From: Amycolatopsis arida
GTDB taxonomy: Bacteria; Actinomycetota; Actinomycetes; Mycobacteriales; Pseudonocardiaceae
Direction: 5' to 3'
Assembly: GCF_900115565.1 (NCBI RefSeq)
Contig: NZ_FOWW01000006.1
Span: 62,001-126,000, forward strand
DNA: 64,000 nucleotides
In this document: positions 29,920 to 38,720 of the stretch, piece after piece
Position numbering within the stretch: position 1 is the first letter of the stretch
Layout of the letters: each line of letters starts with the position of its first letter
The notes under the pieces: generated by a model
Database searches by the model: none
The model's input: only the letters and a program-made list of their open reading frames with translations
Told to the model about the DNA's origin: nothing
Position numbers and translations under genes: made by a program

Positions 29920-31577
29920 CGGTTCCCCTCCGCCCAGCTCGTCACCACGGTGTGCAGCACCGGAAGCGGGAGCGCGCCCCCGCCCAGCACGAGGTCGTGG
30001 AACCGGCGGATGTCGAACCGGTCGCCCAGTGCCTTCTCCGCGGTCGCCCGCATCTCCTGCAGCTCCAGCCGGCCCACCATGTACGCCAGCGCCTGCCCCG
30101 GATACGTGATGTAGCGGTCCACTTCGGACTCGATCTCGACCGGGGGCATCGGGGTGTGCTCGCGCAGGAACGCCACGGCCCGCTCCCGGCTCCAGCCCTT
30201 GGCGTGCAGACCGGTGTCGACGACCAGCCGGCCGGCGCGCAGCGAGTCCATGCTCAGCATCCCGAGCAGCGCGACGTCGCCGGAGTACAGCCCCATCTCG
30301 TGTGCCAGCCGCTCGGAGTACAGCCCCCAACCCTCCACATAGGCGGTGAAGTCGCCGATCCGGCGCAGCAGCGGCAGCTCGGCGAGGCCGAGCGCGGTGG
30401 ACAGCTGGAAGTGGTGTCCCGGCACCGCCTCGTGGAACGCGGTCGCCTCGGCGGTGTGCCGGAACCGCTCGGTGACCTCGTGGGTGTTGGCGAAGTAGGT
30501 GCCCGGCCGGGAGCCGTCCGCCGCCGGCAGCAGGTAGTAGGCGGCCGGCGCGCCGGGCGCCTCGGCCGCGGGCACCGGCTCGACCACGCACGGCTGCGGC
30601 GGGACACGGCCGAACCAGTTCGGGGCCGCCGCCTCGGCCCTGGTGATCGCCGCCCGCGCGGTGTCCAGCAGCTCGTCGGCGTCCCGCCAGCGCAGCGCCG
30701 GGTCCGTGCGCAGCCGGGTGAAGATCTCCCCGAGGTCGGTGCTGCCGAACACCCGCGACCCGATCTCCCGGTACTCCGCGGCGAGGCCCTCGATCACCGC
30801 CAACCCGGTCTCGTGCAGCTCGTCGGGCGTGCGGTGGGTGACGGTGGTGTGGACCCTGGCCAGGCTGGCGTAGATCCGCTCGCCGCCGGGCAGCCAGCAC
30901 ACGCCGGGGCGGTCGGCGGGTCGGCCGTGCGGGGCGATGTCGGTGGCGAGGCCGTCGCGGTAGGCGGCGAACGCGGGCCGGACCACGTCGGCGAGCAGCC
31001 GCTCCCGCTCGCGGTCGAACTCGGCGTTCGGCGCGGGCTGGCGCCGCAGCGGGTCCCGCTCCGGCGCAGCGAGATAGCGGTCGAGGTGCGCGACGGCCGC
31101 GTGCACCAGGTGGGCCACCGGCACCCGCCCAGCCGCGGCACCGGCCCGGTGCCGGTCCAGCGCCTGCTCCAGGTAGCGGGGAATCGCGGCCAGCCGGTCG
31201 AGTTGGGCCCGCGCCTGCCGGTCGCCGGCCACCGGCACCATCGGCAGCAGGGTGAGCAGGCCGGCGGCGGGCGCGTGGAAGAGGTCGCTGACGGTGAACT
31301 CGACGGACCTGGTGTCGATCACGTCGATCTGCGCCCGTCCCTGGTGGAGCACGACGTTGGCGGTGACCCGGTCCCCCTCGGGCAGCGCCGCGCGGTCGAC
31401 GTCGGCGAGCCGGCGGAGCAGGTCGAGCACGCGACCGCGATGGGTCCGCTCGGCCTCCTCGGACAGGTCGGCCAGGCCGGTCCGGTCGGACTCCAGGCCC
31501 AGCAGGGCCGGCGACAACGGCTGGGCGTCGAACATCAGCTCGACCAGTTCGTCGGCGAACGAGACTACGTCGGTCAT
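29916..31577 (-). CDS. DUF885 family protein (metallopeptidase-like), copy 1
   Basis: A 553-residue paralogue of the downstream gene, with FHEAVPGHHFQLSTALG, YVEGWGLYSERLAHEMGLY and QALAYMVGRLEL. The stretch RVFGSTDLGEIFTRLRTDPA and RWRDADELLD is identical in both copies, so the tandem pair arose by duplication and is perhaps homogenised by gene conversion. The two are coupled by ATGA. It starts 212 bases from the divergent proline-rich gene at 31790. Confidence 0.88.
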   Translation of the reverse strand: MTDVVSFADELVELMFDAQPLSPALLGLESDRTGLADLSEEAERTHRGRVLDLLRRLADVDRAALPEGDRVTANVVLHQGRAQIDVIDTRSVEFTVSDLFHAPAAGLLTLLPMVPVAGDRQARAQLDRLAAIPRYLEQALDRHRAGAAAGRVPVAHLVHAAVAHLDRYLAAPERDPLRRQPAPNAEFDRERERLLADVVRPAFAAYRDGLATDIAPHGRPADRPGVCWLPGGERIYASLARVHTTVTHRTPDELHETGLAVIEGLAAEYREIGSRVFGSTDLGEIFTRLRTDPALRWRDADELLDTARAAITRAEAAAPNWFGRVPPQPCVVEPVPAAEAPGAPAAYYLLPAADGSRPGTYFANTHEVTERFRHTAEATAFHEAVPGHHFQLSTALGLAELPLLRRIGDFTAYVEGWGLYSERLAHEMGLYSGDVALLGMLSMDSLRAGRLVVDTGLHAKGWSRERAVAFLREHTPMPPVEIESEVDRYITYPGQALAYMVGRLELQEMRATAEKALGDRFDIRRFHDLVLGGGALPLPVLHTVVTSWAEGNR

Positions 31578-31789
31578 GCGGGGTCCCCAGTCGTCGGCGG
31601 CGGTACCGTCGCGAGCTTACCGTGCCGGTAGCTACCAATCCGACCGAAAGCACGCTGTTCGGGCAGGTCAGAACGGTGCACCAGTCCGCTTGCCCTCGGT
31701 CTCCCTGGTCTTGGACTCGGCGGGGGTGGGGCCCCGGCGCCGTCGTGTGGGGCCGCGGGGCGAACGGGACCGCAGGCTATGTTGGGCTC

Positions 31790-32851
31790 GTGGCTGTGAC
31801 CGATCCCGTCGACGCCCGCCTGCTCGCGGCGCTGGCCGAGGTGGGCAAGACCGCCGTGCACGAGCTGGCGGCGAAGGTCGGGATGGACCCGCGCGAGGTG
31901 GCGTACCGGCTGGTCGGGCTCTCCGGGAGCGGGTTGCCCCTGCTGGTCGGGGTGGAGAGCGACCCGCGGGGGCTGTGGGCCGCACTGGCCGGGTCCGCTC
32001 CCCCGGCCAGCCCGCCCTCCGGGCCCTACCCGGCGGCGCCCGGCCCCGGATCGGTTGGTTCCGGGTCGGCCGGTCCCGGTCCGGCCACCGGCCCCGGCGC
32101 GCCGGCGGCACGGGGCGTGCCGTCCGGGCCCTACCCCGTGCACGGCACACCGTCCGGACCGTACGCGGCGCAGGGCACGCCGTCGGGGACGTACCCGGCG
32201 CAGGGCGCGCCGTCCGGCGCCTACCCGACGGCTGCCGCCCCGGGGGCGTACCCCAGTCCGAGCGCCGGGCACGCGGTGCCCGGCACCCCGTCCGGTCCCT
32301 ACCCGCCGGCCGAGCACCGCCCGCCCGCCCCACCGCCGGACCCGGTGATGAGCACGTGGGGGCCGCCGCAGACGGCGTCCTGGGCCCGCGGCGACGCTCC
32401 CGGCGCCGGCACGGCCACCGCGGCGCCGACGAGTCGCACCGGCCGGATCGGTGACGTGTTGGAGACGCAGGGGCTGGAGGGCGAGCGGCTCACCGTGCAG
32501 CTGCTGGAGGTGCAGGACCCGGCCGACTACCTGTTCGGCGCGGCCGGCTACCGGCTGGACGAGGGCGAGCGGGCCGTGGTGGTGCACACCGAGATCAGCA
32601 ACCGCGGTGGGATCCCGTTCGTCTCGCTGCCGGACAACTACCTGGAGCTGGTCACCGCCGACGGCGGCACGGTCACCAAGGCGCCGGTGTCGCTGACCTC
32701 CCGTCCGCCGCACAAGATCGGCGTGCGGCCGGGCGAGACCGCCGGCGGGCACACCGTGTACGTGCTGCCCGAGGCCACCCGTGTGGTGGCGGTGCGCTGG
32801 AGCCCCCGCCCCGAGCCCGACCACCGGTCCCTGACCTGGTCCGTCGACTGA
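31790..32851 (+). CDS. AsnC-like HTH, proline-rich repeat and beta-domain protein
   Basis: About 353 residues in three parts. Residues 1-55 (DARLLAALAEVGKTAVHELA, KVGMDPREVAYRL) read like an AsnC-type winged helix-turn-helix. Residues 65-190 are a low-complexity linker of tandem GTPSGPYP/GAPSGAYP units. Residues 205-352 (LTVQLLEVQDPADYLF, ERAVVVHTEISNRGG, HTVYVLPEATRVVAVRW) resemble a DUF4352-like beta-sandwich. There is no transmembrane segment or signal. GTG at 31790 or 31796 can start it; no ribosome site is seen, so it may be leaderless. Function unknown. Confidence 0.72.
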   Translation: MAVTDPVDARLLAALAEVGKTAVHELAAKVGMDPREVAYRLVGLSGSGLPLLVGVESDPRGLWAALAGSAPPASPPSGPYPAAPGPGSVGSGSAGPGPATGPGAPAARGVPSGPYPVHGTPSGPYAAQGTPSGTYPAQGAPSGAYPTAAAPGAYPSPSAGHAVPGTPSGPYPPAEHRPPAPPPDPVMSTWGPPQTASWARGDAPGAGTATAAPTSRTGRIGDVLETQGLEGERLTVQLLEVQDPADYLFGAAGYRLDEGERAVVVHTEISNRGGIPFVSLPDNYLELVTADGGTVTKAPVSLTSRPPHKIGVRPGETAGGHTVYVLPEATRVVAVRWSPRPEPDHRSLTWSVD

Positions 32852-32858
32852 GCCGGAC

Positions 32859-33155
32859 TCACCAGGGGAACGGTGCGCGCCGGGCCAGGGCCGCCCGGTG
32901 GAACCGCACCGGGGAGGGCAACGGCTCGTCCTCCGACTCGAGCCGGACCGGCGGGGAGTGGTACGGACCGTAAGGCTGGTGGGCGGAACCGTGGCCGTCC
33001 GCGTGGTACCACGGCCCGCCGCCGTCCCGCGTCGGCGGCGGCTCCGCGACGGTCCGGACCTGTCCGCCGCCCCCTGGCTGCCGCGCGTACCCGGCGTCGG
33101 GCGGCACCACCGGAGGCCACGCTCCCCCGTACCGCGGCCCCGGTGCGGGCGACAC
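32859..33155 (-). CDS. hypothetical proline-rich protein
   Basis: A minus-strand frame with strong third-position GC ending in VRFHRAALARRAPFPW. Residues are rich in Pro, Gly and His (GPWYHADGHGSAHQPYGPYH). A GTG at 33155 gives 98 residues; the frame stays open to 33392, so the start is uncertain. No family recognised. It overlaps no other strong gene and is divergent from the DUF6338-like remnant, with which such proline-rich genes may be associated. Confidence 0.42.
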   Translation of the reverse strand: MSPAPGPRYGGAWPPVVPPDAGYARQPGGGGQVRTVAEPPPTRDGGGPWYHADGHGSAHQPYGPYHSPPVRLESEDEPLPSPVRFHRAALARRAPFPW

Positions 33156-33191
33156 CCGGCGCGGAACTGACCACCCGCCGGTGACTGCGGC

Positions 33192-33629
33192 ATGGGTGGT
33201 GAGTACGGCGACGGCGGCTCCCCGGTCCCGTCCGGGGCGGCGGCTCGGTCGGTGTCGGGCTGCTCGCCGTGGCCACCCTGCTCGCGGTGGCCCCGCCGGG
33301 TGGCCGCGCGGCTGCCCTGGGTGCGCCGGATGGTGGGCCACCGCGAGCACGAGGCACACATCTCGGCATGGACGATGCTGTTCACCGAGCACCCCGGCGC
33401 GACGGTACTGGTGGGCGTGGTGCTCGACGACGGCTCCTACGTGACCGGCACGCTGCTGTCCTTCAGCCGGATGCGAGAGGACGTCGCCGACCGGGAGATC
33501 ACCCTGCGGGCGCCGATCGGCTACCGCGCGCCGGGCGAGCGCACCCTCACGGAGCTTCCGGACGTGGGCGCCGCGGCGATCAGCGCGCGCACCATCACGC
33601 TGCTCACCGTGAGCTACCTGCGGGAGTAG
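33192..33629 (+). CDS. DUF6338-like protein, N-terminally truncated or frameshifted
   Basis: The last 95 residues (RMVGHREHEAHISAWTMLFT, GVVLDDGSYVTGTLLSFSRM, ADREITLRAPIGYR, TITLLTVSYL) match the C-terminal half of DUF6338 proteins. The normal family has about 230 residues with three transmembrane helices first. Here a hydrophobic VGLLAVATLLAVAP is found in another frame at about 33260-33300, then shifts into this frame, so the N-terminal half looks damaged. Probably a pseudogene, or a short form starting near 33330. Confidence 0.5.
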   Translation: MGGEYGDGGSPVPSGAAARSVSGCSPWPPCSRWPRRVAARLPWVRRMVGHREHEAHISAWTMLFTEHPGATVLVGVVLDDGSYVTGTLLSFSRMREDVADREITLRAPIGYRAPGERTLTELPDVGAAAISARTITLLTVSYLRE

Positions 33630-33632
33630 CGC

Positions 33633-34559
33633 TCAGCTCTCCGCGCGCAGGGTGTCGAGCGCGCGCGCCAGGTCCGGCGGGTAGTCGCTGGTGAACTCCA
33701 CCCAGCGGCCGTCGGCGGGGTGGGCGAACCCGAGGCCCCGGGCGTGCAGCCACTGCCGGGTGAGGCCGAGCCGGCGGGCGAGCACCGGGTCGGCGCCGTA
33801 GGTCAGGTCGCCGACGCACGGGTGGCGCAGCGCGGCGAAGTGCACCCGGATCTGGTGGGTGCGTCCGGTCTCCAGCTTGATCCGCACCAGCGACGCGGCC
33901 CGGAACGCCTCCACCACCTCGTAGTGGGTCACGCTCGGCCGGCCGCCGGCCACCACGGCGAACTTGTAGTCGTGTCGGGGGTGCCGGTCGATGGGGGCGT
34001 CGATGGTGCCCCTGGTCGGATCCGGGTGCCCCTGCACCAGCGCGTCGTACCCCTTGTCCACGGTGCGTTCCTTGAACGCCCGCTTGAGCACCGTGTAGGC
34101 GTGCTCGCTCTTGGCCACCACCATCACCCCGGTGGTGCCGGCGTCGAGCCGGTGCACCACGCCCTGCCGCTCGGCGGCGCCGGAGGTGGAGATCCGCAGC
34201 CCCGCGGCGGCCAGCCCGCCGACGACGGTCGGCCCGGTCCAGCCGGGGCTGGGGTGCACCGCCACCCCGACCGGCTTGTCGACCACGACGATGTCGTCGT
34301 CGGAGTGCAGGATCCGCAGCCCCTCCACCGGCTCGGCCACCACCTCCACCGGCCGCTCCGGCTCCGGCAGGGTCACCTCCAGCAACCCGCCGGCGGTGAG
34401 CCGGTCGGACTTGCCCGCCGGCCTGCCGTCGAGCAGCACGTCGCCGGACTCGGCCAGGTCGGCGACCGCGGTGCGGGACAGCCCGAGCAGCTTCGCCAAC
34501 CCGGCGTCCACCCGCATCCCGTCCAACCCGTCCGGCACGGGCAGCATCCGGCCGGTCAC
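33633..34559 (-). CDS. rluD: RluA/RluD-family 23S rRNA pseudouridine synthase
   Basis: A 308-residue enzyme that isomerises uridine to pseudouridine, likely in helix 69 of 23S rRNA. An S4 RNA-binding domain covers residues 12-60 ([20 protein letters not shown]). The catalytic domain has [15 protein letters not shown] and [16 protein letters not shown], with the active Asp in HRLDAGT near residue 143, and [13 protein letters not shown] near 240. GTG at 34559 overlaps the lspA stop (GTGA), the usual lspA-rluD coupling in actinomycetes. Confidence 0.93.
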   Translation of the reverse strand: MTGRMLPVPDGLDGMRVDAGLAKLLGLSRTAVADLAESGDVLLDGRPAGKSDRLTAGGLLEVTLPEPERPVEVVAEPVEGLRILHSDDDIVVVDKPVGVAVHPSPGWTGPTVVGGLAAAGLRISTSGAAERQGVVHRLDAGTTGVMVVAKSEHAYTVLKRAFKERTVDKGYDALVQGHPDPTRGTIDAPIDRHPRHDYKFAVVAGGRPSVTHYEVVEAFRAASLVRIKLETGRTHQIRVHFAALRHPCVGDLTYGADPVLARRLGLTRQWLHARGLGFAHPADGRWVEFTSDYPPDLARALDTLRAES

Positions 34560-35242
34560 CGCCCACTCCCGCGCGCGCGGCGCCGGCTGGAGGTTCCGTC
34601 GTAGTCCCGGCCGAGCAGGGACAGCAGCACGATCAGCGCGGCACCGACGACGATCGCCGAGTCGGCGACGTTGAACACCGGCCACACGTCCCCGTTGGGC
34701 GCGAACACCGAGACGAAGTCGACCACGTGGCCGCGCAGCGGGCCGGGCGCGCGGAAGATCCGGTCCACGAGGTTGCCCAGCGCGCCGGCGAGCACCAACC
34801 CGAGGCCGATCGCCCAGCCGGTGGAGCGCAGCCGGCGGGCCAGCCAGACGATCGCGACCACCACGGCCATCGCGACGATCGTCAGCAGCCAGGTCATCCC
34901 GGTGGCCATCGAGAACGCGGCACCCGGGTTGCGGACCAGTTGCAGGTAGACCAGGCCGCCGAGCACCTCGACCGGCGCGCGGCCCTCGAGGGTCGCGGTG
35001 GCGAGGACCTTGGTGGCGACGTCGAGGGCGAGCACCACCAGCGCCACCAGCCCGATCAACGCGATCCGACGCGGCGGCCGGTCGGTGTCATCGACACCGC
35101 CGGCGGAGTCCGGCTGGTCGGGACCGGCGGGCTGGTCGGATCCGGGTCGGGCCGGGGGCTCCGGTTGGGCGGTCGCGTCCGGCTGGGCCGGTGTCGCCGG
35201 TCGAGCCGTGTCCTCGGGCCGGCCCGGGTGTTCGCTGCTCAC
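34556..35242 (-). CDS. lspA: lipoprotein signal peptidase (signal peptidase II)
   Basis: Aspartyl protease of the inner membrane that removes signal peptides from prolipoproteins. Four hydrophobic segments lie within residues 82-215. The catalytic pair is in NLVDRIF and FNVADSAI, and [13 protein letters not shown] is the conserved substrate loop. The protein is 228 residues; the family is usually 160-200, and the excess is an N-terminal extension of about 80 residues rich in Pro, Asp, Gln and Ala. GTG at 35242 has GGAG 9 bases upstream. Confidence 0.92.
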   Translation of the reverse strand: MSSEHPGRPEDTARPATPAQPDATAQPEPPARPGSDQPAGPDQPDSAGGVDDTDRPPRRIALIGLVALVVLALDVATKVLATATLEGRAPVEVLGGLVYLQLVRNPGAAFSMATGMTWLLTIVAMAVVVAIVWLARRLRSTGWAIGLGLVLAGALGNLVDRIFRAPGPLRGHVVDFVSVFAPNGDVWPVFNVADSAIVVGAALIVLLSLLGRDYDGTSSRRRARGSGR

Positions 35243-35288
35243 CGGGCCATTCTCCACGGGCGCCGGGCACCGGCCGCACCCCGCCCGG

Positions 35289-36677
35289 TCAGCCCGGCCG
35301 GCCCGGCCCGTCACCGAGGAACGGCGGAAGCGGCCGCGGGTCGGGGCTGGGCACCCAGCGCCCGTCCTCGCGGGCGTAGGTCCACGCGGCGCCGCGCGCG
35401 ACGACCCGCCGCAGCGCGCGCACCAGCCGGTCGACGTGCTCGGCGGTGGTGCCGAGGCCGAGGCTCGCCCGGACGGCCGGTCCCGCCGGCTGGCCGGCGC
35501 GGGCCACCAGCCGCCGGGTGGCGACGTGCGCGCAGAACGCGCCGTCGCGCACCCCGATCCCGTACTCGGCCGACAGCACGGCGGCCAGCCATCCCGGGTC
35601 CACGCCGTCGAGCACGAAGCTCACCGTGCCCACCCGGTCGACCTGGCTCCCCTCGAACAGGCTCAGCTGGGTGAGGCCGGGCACCGCGGCGAGGCCGCGA
35701 CGCAACCGGTCCAGCAGCCGGCGCTCGTGCGCGATGACCGCCGGCCAGTGCGCGGCCAGCTCGGCGCAGGCCACGCCCAGCGCGTGGACTCCGACGGTGT
35801 TCGGCGAGCCGGCCTCGTGCCGCTCCGGGCCGGCGTGCCAGGCCACGCCGAGGCCGTCCCCGCGGCGCTCGACCAGCGCGCTCGCCCCGCCCCCGACCAG
35901 GTAGGGCGGCGCGGCGCGCAGCCAGTCCGCCCTGCCGACCAGCGCGCCCGCGCCGAACGGGGCGTAGAGCTTGTGCCCGGACAGCGCGACGTAGTCGACG
36001 TCCAGCTCGCGCAGCGAGACCGGGCGGTGTGGGGCGAGCTGGGCGGCGTCCAGCGCGACCCGGGCGCCGTGCCGGCGGGCCACCGCGGCGAGCGCGGCGA
36101 CCGGGAACAGCTCACCGGTCACGTTGGACGCTCCGGTGACCACCAGCAGTCGCGGCCCGGTCGGGCAGGCGGCGAGCGCCGCGTCCGCGGCGGCCACCGC
36201 GGCGAGCGGGTCGGTCGGGGTCGGGACGCGGTGGACGTGCGGGCCGCGCCAGGGCAGCAGCGCGGCGTGGTGGTCGGTGTCGAACAGCACCACCGCGGTG
36301 TGCCGGGGCACCGCGCGGGCCAGCAGGTTCAGCGCGTCGGTGGTGTTGCGGGTGAACACCACGGTGTCGCCGCGGCGGGCGCCGACGAACCGGTGCACGG
36401 CGTCTCGCGCCTCGGTGTGCGCGGCGGTACTCACCCGCGAGGCGAACCCGGCGCCGCGGTGGACGCTGGCGTACCAGGGCAGGAACTCGTCGACCGCGGC
36501 GCGCGCGGCGGCAAGGCACGGCGCGCTGGCCGCGTGATCGAGGTTGGCGTAGCCGATCCGGCCGCCGGTGACCAGCGGCACCGGAAGATCCGCGCCGACC
36601 ACGGCGGGAACGGCCGGCGCGGGCGATGGGGTCGGGGCGGGGACGGCGGCGTCGACCGTGTCGAGCGCGAGTGTCAT
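35289..36677 (-). CDS. class V aminotransferase (cysteine desulfurase-like)
   Basis: A 462-residue PLP enzyme of fold type I. YANLDHAASAPCLAAAR (residues 43-59) starts the domain, TRNTTDALNLLAR near 108 and GASNVTGELFPV near 180 bind PLP, VALDAAQLAPH holds the ring-stacking Asp, and LSGHKLYAPFGAGALVG near 235 has the Schiff-base Lys. VRDGAFCAHVATRRL near 400 has the mobile-loop Cys. It is a cysteine desulfurase/SufS-like or sulfur-lyase relative (EgtE-like is possible). GGAGG precedes the ATG, and a SAM-IV riboswitch lies in the leader, tying it to sulfur amino-acid metabolism. Confidence 0.87.
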   Translation of the reverse strand: MTLALDTVDAAVPAPTPSPAPAVPAVVGADLPVPLVTGGRIGYANLDHAASAPCLAAARAAVDEFLPWYASVHRGAGFASRVSTAAHTEARDAVHRFVGARRGDTVVFTRNTTDALNLLARAVPRHTAVVLFDTDHHAALLPWRGPHVHRVPTPTDPLAAVAAADAALAACPTGPRLLVVTGASNVTGELFPVAALAAVARRHGARVALDAAQLAPHRPVSLRELDVDYVALSGHKLYAPFGAGALVGRADWLRAAPPYLVGGGASALVERRGDGLGVAWHAGPERHEAGSPNTVGVHALGVACAELAAHWPAVIAHERRLLDRLRRGLAAVPGLTQLSLFEGSQVDRVGTVSFVLDGVDPGWLAAVLSAEYGIGVRDGAFCAHVATRRLVARAGQPAGPAVRASLGLGTTAEHVDRLVRALRRVVARGAAWTYAREDGRWVPSPDPRPLPPFLGDGPGRPG

Positions 36678-36721
36678 CGGGCATCCTCCACGTGGTCCGG
36701 TCGGACCCGCGAGGGGTCCGC

Positions 36722-36831
36722 GCTTGACCGGCACACCGCGTGCCGGTCCAGGTCCTCACCCGGGGCACCCCACCGCGGAAGGAGGGTTGCCGGCCAGCGA
36801 GCCGGGGCTTGGCGCTGGCACTCATGACCTC
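36722..36831 (-). ncRNA. SAM-IV riboswitch
   Basis: On the minus strand from 36831 the leader reads GGTCATGAGTGCCAGCGCCA, then AGCCCCGGCT, GCTGGCCGGCAACCCTCC, CCGCGGTGGGGTGCCCCGGG and TGAGGACC (ends 36751). This is the conserved core of the SAM-IV class found in actinomycetes. A downstream hairpin (GACCGGCAC/GTGCCGGTC, 36726-36748) belongs to the fold or expression platform; a second hairpin (GGACCC/GGGTCC, 36703-36719) lies close to the ribosome site. It should lower expression of the aminotransferase when S-adenosylmethionine is plentiful. Confidence 0.88.
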
Positions 36832-36906
36832 GGCAGAACGGTAGCGGCCCGGCGCGGCCACGGCGAGCCGCGTCCACCACGTGGGAGGAGCCCCGAACCG
36901 GCCAGG

Positions 36907-38385
36907 TCAGCGGCCGGACTCGCCGCGCCAGCGGGCCAGCCGGCCGGCCCGGTCCACCGCGCGCAGCCGGCGCTCGGCCGCCGCGCGCGACTCCTCGGTG
37001 GCCACCACGAGGATCTGGTCGCCCTCCTGCAGCCGGGTGGAGTTGTCCGGGGTGAAGCCGCGGCCCTCGCGCACCACCAGGCTCACCGACGCGCCACGGG
37101 GCAACCGGAGCTCGGGCAGGTACACGCCGTGCAGCCGGGAGCCCGGCCGGATCCGCACCTGGAGCAGCACGGCGGCGAGCTCGTCCAGCGGCGCCGAGTC
37201 GACCTGAATCTCCCTCGGCTCGGCGCGCGCGGCGAGGCCGAGCAGCCGGGCGAGCGGGCTGAGCGTGGCGCCCTGCAGCAGGGTGAGCACGATGACCAGC
37301 ACGAACACCGCGTCCACCAGCCGGCCCGCGCCCGGCACGCCCTCGCTGAGCGGGATGATGGCGAGCACGATCGGCACCGCGCCGCGCAGGCCGGCCCAGG
37401 ACAGAAACGCCTGTTCCCGCCACGGCACGCGGAACGGCAGGGTGGCCAGCAGCACCGACAGCGGGCGGGCGAGCAGCAGCACGACCGCGCCGGCGACGAG
37501 GCCGGGCACCACGGCGTGGAGCAGCCGGCCGGGCGAGGCGAACAGGCCGAGCAGGACGAACAGCCCGATCTGCGCGAGCCAGCCCAACCCCTCGGCGAAC
37601 GACAGGGTGTCCGACCGGTGCGGCAACCGGGCGTTGCCGAGCACGAGGCCGGCGGCGTAGGTGGCGAGCAGGCCCGAGGCCTGGAGCAGCTGGCCGGAGG
37701 AGTAGGCGACCACGCACACGGCGACCGTCGCCAGCGGGTACAGCCCGGTGGCCGGCAGCGCGGCCCTGCGCAGGGTCCACGCGCCGAGCCAGCCGAACGC
37801 CAGGCCGACGGCGAGGCCGGCGAGCAGCTGGTAGACCACCAACAGGGGCAGGGTCCAGTCGACGGTGACGCCGGTGGCGAGCACCACCACCGCGATGTAG
37901 GCGGGGGCGTCGTTGAGCCCGGACTCCAGCTCGACCGCGCCGGCGAGCCGCTTGCTCACCCCGACGCCGCGCAGCACCGAGAACACCGCCGCGGCGTCGG
38001 TGGAGGCGAGCACCGCGCCCCACAGCAGCGCGGTCCGCCAGTCGAGGCCGAGCAGGAAGTGCAGCGCCGTGCCGGTCACCGCGATGCTGATCCCGACGGC
38101 CACAGTGGACAGTGCGACCCCGGGTCCGAGCGCGGGCCGGACGTTGGTCCACCGGGTGGTCAGCCCACCCTCGGTGAGGATCAGCACGAGCGCGGCGAGG
38201 CCGAGCGACTGGGTCAGGACGGCGTCGTCCCACTCGATACCGAGGCCGCTTTCCCCGAGCAGCACACCGATACCCAGGTAGAGCAGCAGCGACGGCAGTC
38301 CTAACCGGATGGATACCCGGACGGCCAGCACCGCGGCGAGCAGCACGGCCGCGCCGACACCGAGCAGGGTGGGAAGCTGCTCCAT
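36907..38385 (-). CDS. CPA1-type potassium/proton antiporter with TrkA-C domain
   Basis: A 492-residue membrane protein with about 12 transmembrane helices in the first 390 residues. STDAAAVFSVLRG near 128 and ELESGLNDAPAYI near 152 contain the conserved ion-binding Asp residues of NhaP/CvrA antiporters, and LSWAGLRGAVPIVLA near 325 is a CPA1 signature. The C-terminal 90 residues (IRPGSRLHGVYLPELRLPRG, EGDQILVVATEE) form a TrkA-C ligand domain. It exchanges K+ or Na+ for protons at the cytoplasmic membrane. It lies beyond the riboswitch on the same strand as the aminotransferase. Confidence 0.9.
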   Translation of the reverse strand: MEQLPTLLGVGAAVLLAAVLAVRVSIRLGLPSLLLYLGIGVLLGESGLGIEWDDAVLTQSLGLAALVLILTEGGLTTRWTNVRPALGPGVALSTVAVGISIAVTGTALHFLLGLDWRTALLWGAVLASTDAAAVFSVLRGVGVSKRLAGAVELESGLNDAPAYIAVVVLATGVTVDWTLPLLVVYQLLAGLAVGLAFGWLGAWTLRRAALPATGLYPLATVAVCVVAYSSGQLLQASGLLATYAAGLVLGNARLPHRSDTLSFAEGLGWLAQIGLFVLLGLFASPGRLLHAVVPGLVAGAVVLLLARPLSVLLATLPFRVPWREQAFLSWAGLRGAVPIVLAIIPLSEGVPGAGRLVDAVFVLVIVLTLLQGATLSPLARLLGLAARAEPREIQVDSAPLDELAAVLLQVRIRPGSRLHGVYLPELRLPRGASVSLVVREGRGFTPDNSTRLQEGDQILVVATEESRAAAERRLRAVDRAGRLARWRGESGR

Positions 38386-38408
38386 CTTCCCTCCCCCTGC
38401 GCGACCGT

Positions 38409-38720
38409 CACCGGTTCCAGAATAGAGCGTCGAGCCGCTCGGCCGTGCCCGGTGGGGGATCGGTCACCTCGACCAGCTCGTCCCGCCCGCGCTCCCCGAA
38501 CCACCTCGACGCCCCCGGCGCGCACGCCGAGCGCGGCGGCGAGCGCCGCCCGCACCGCCGCGGTGGCCCCGCCGTCCACCGCGGGCGCGCACCGCCACCA
38601 GCAGCGCGCGACCGAGCGCGCCGTCCCCCGTGCCGCCGACGGCCTCCCGCCGGGCGCCCGGCCTGACCGGGACCGCGAAACCGGGACCGCGAACCGGAGC
38701 GCACCTGCCACGCCGGCCAC
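38409..38720 (-). pseudogene. DUF167 (YggU) family gene, frameshifted
   Basis: Minus-strand homology to the small DUF167/YggU family, cut into frames. One frame reads APAVDGGATAAVRAALAAAL and GVRAGGVEVVRG, the family core (the AxxxxGxAN-like segment with its helix), and another frame continues ERGRDELVEVTDPPPGTAER to LDALFWNR. An upstream part (LRFAVPV) sits in the first frame but with a shifted VGGRR-like piece. At least one and probably two frameshifts (near 38500 and 38600). Normal members have about 80-100 residues. Confidence 0.6.
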
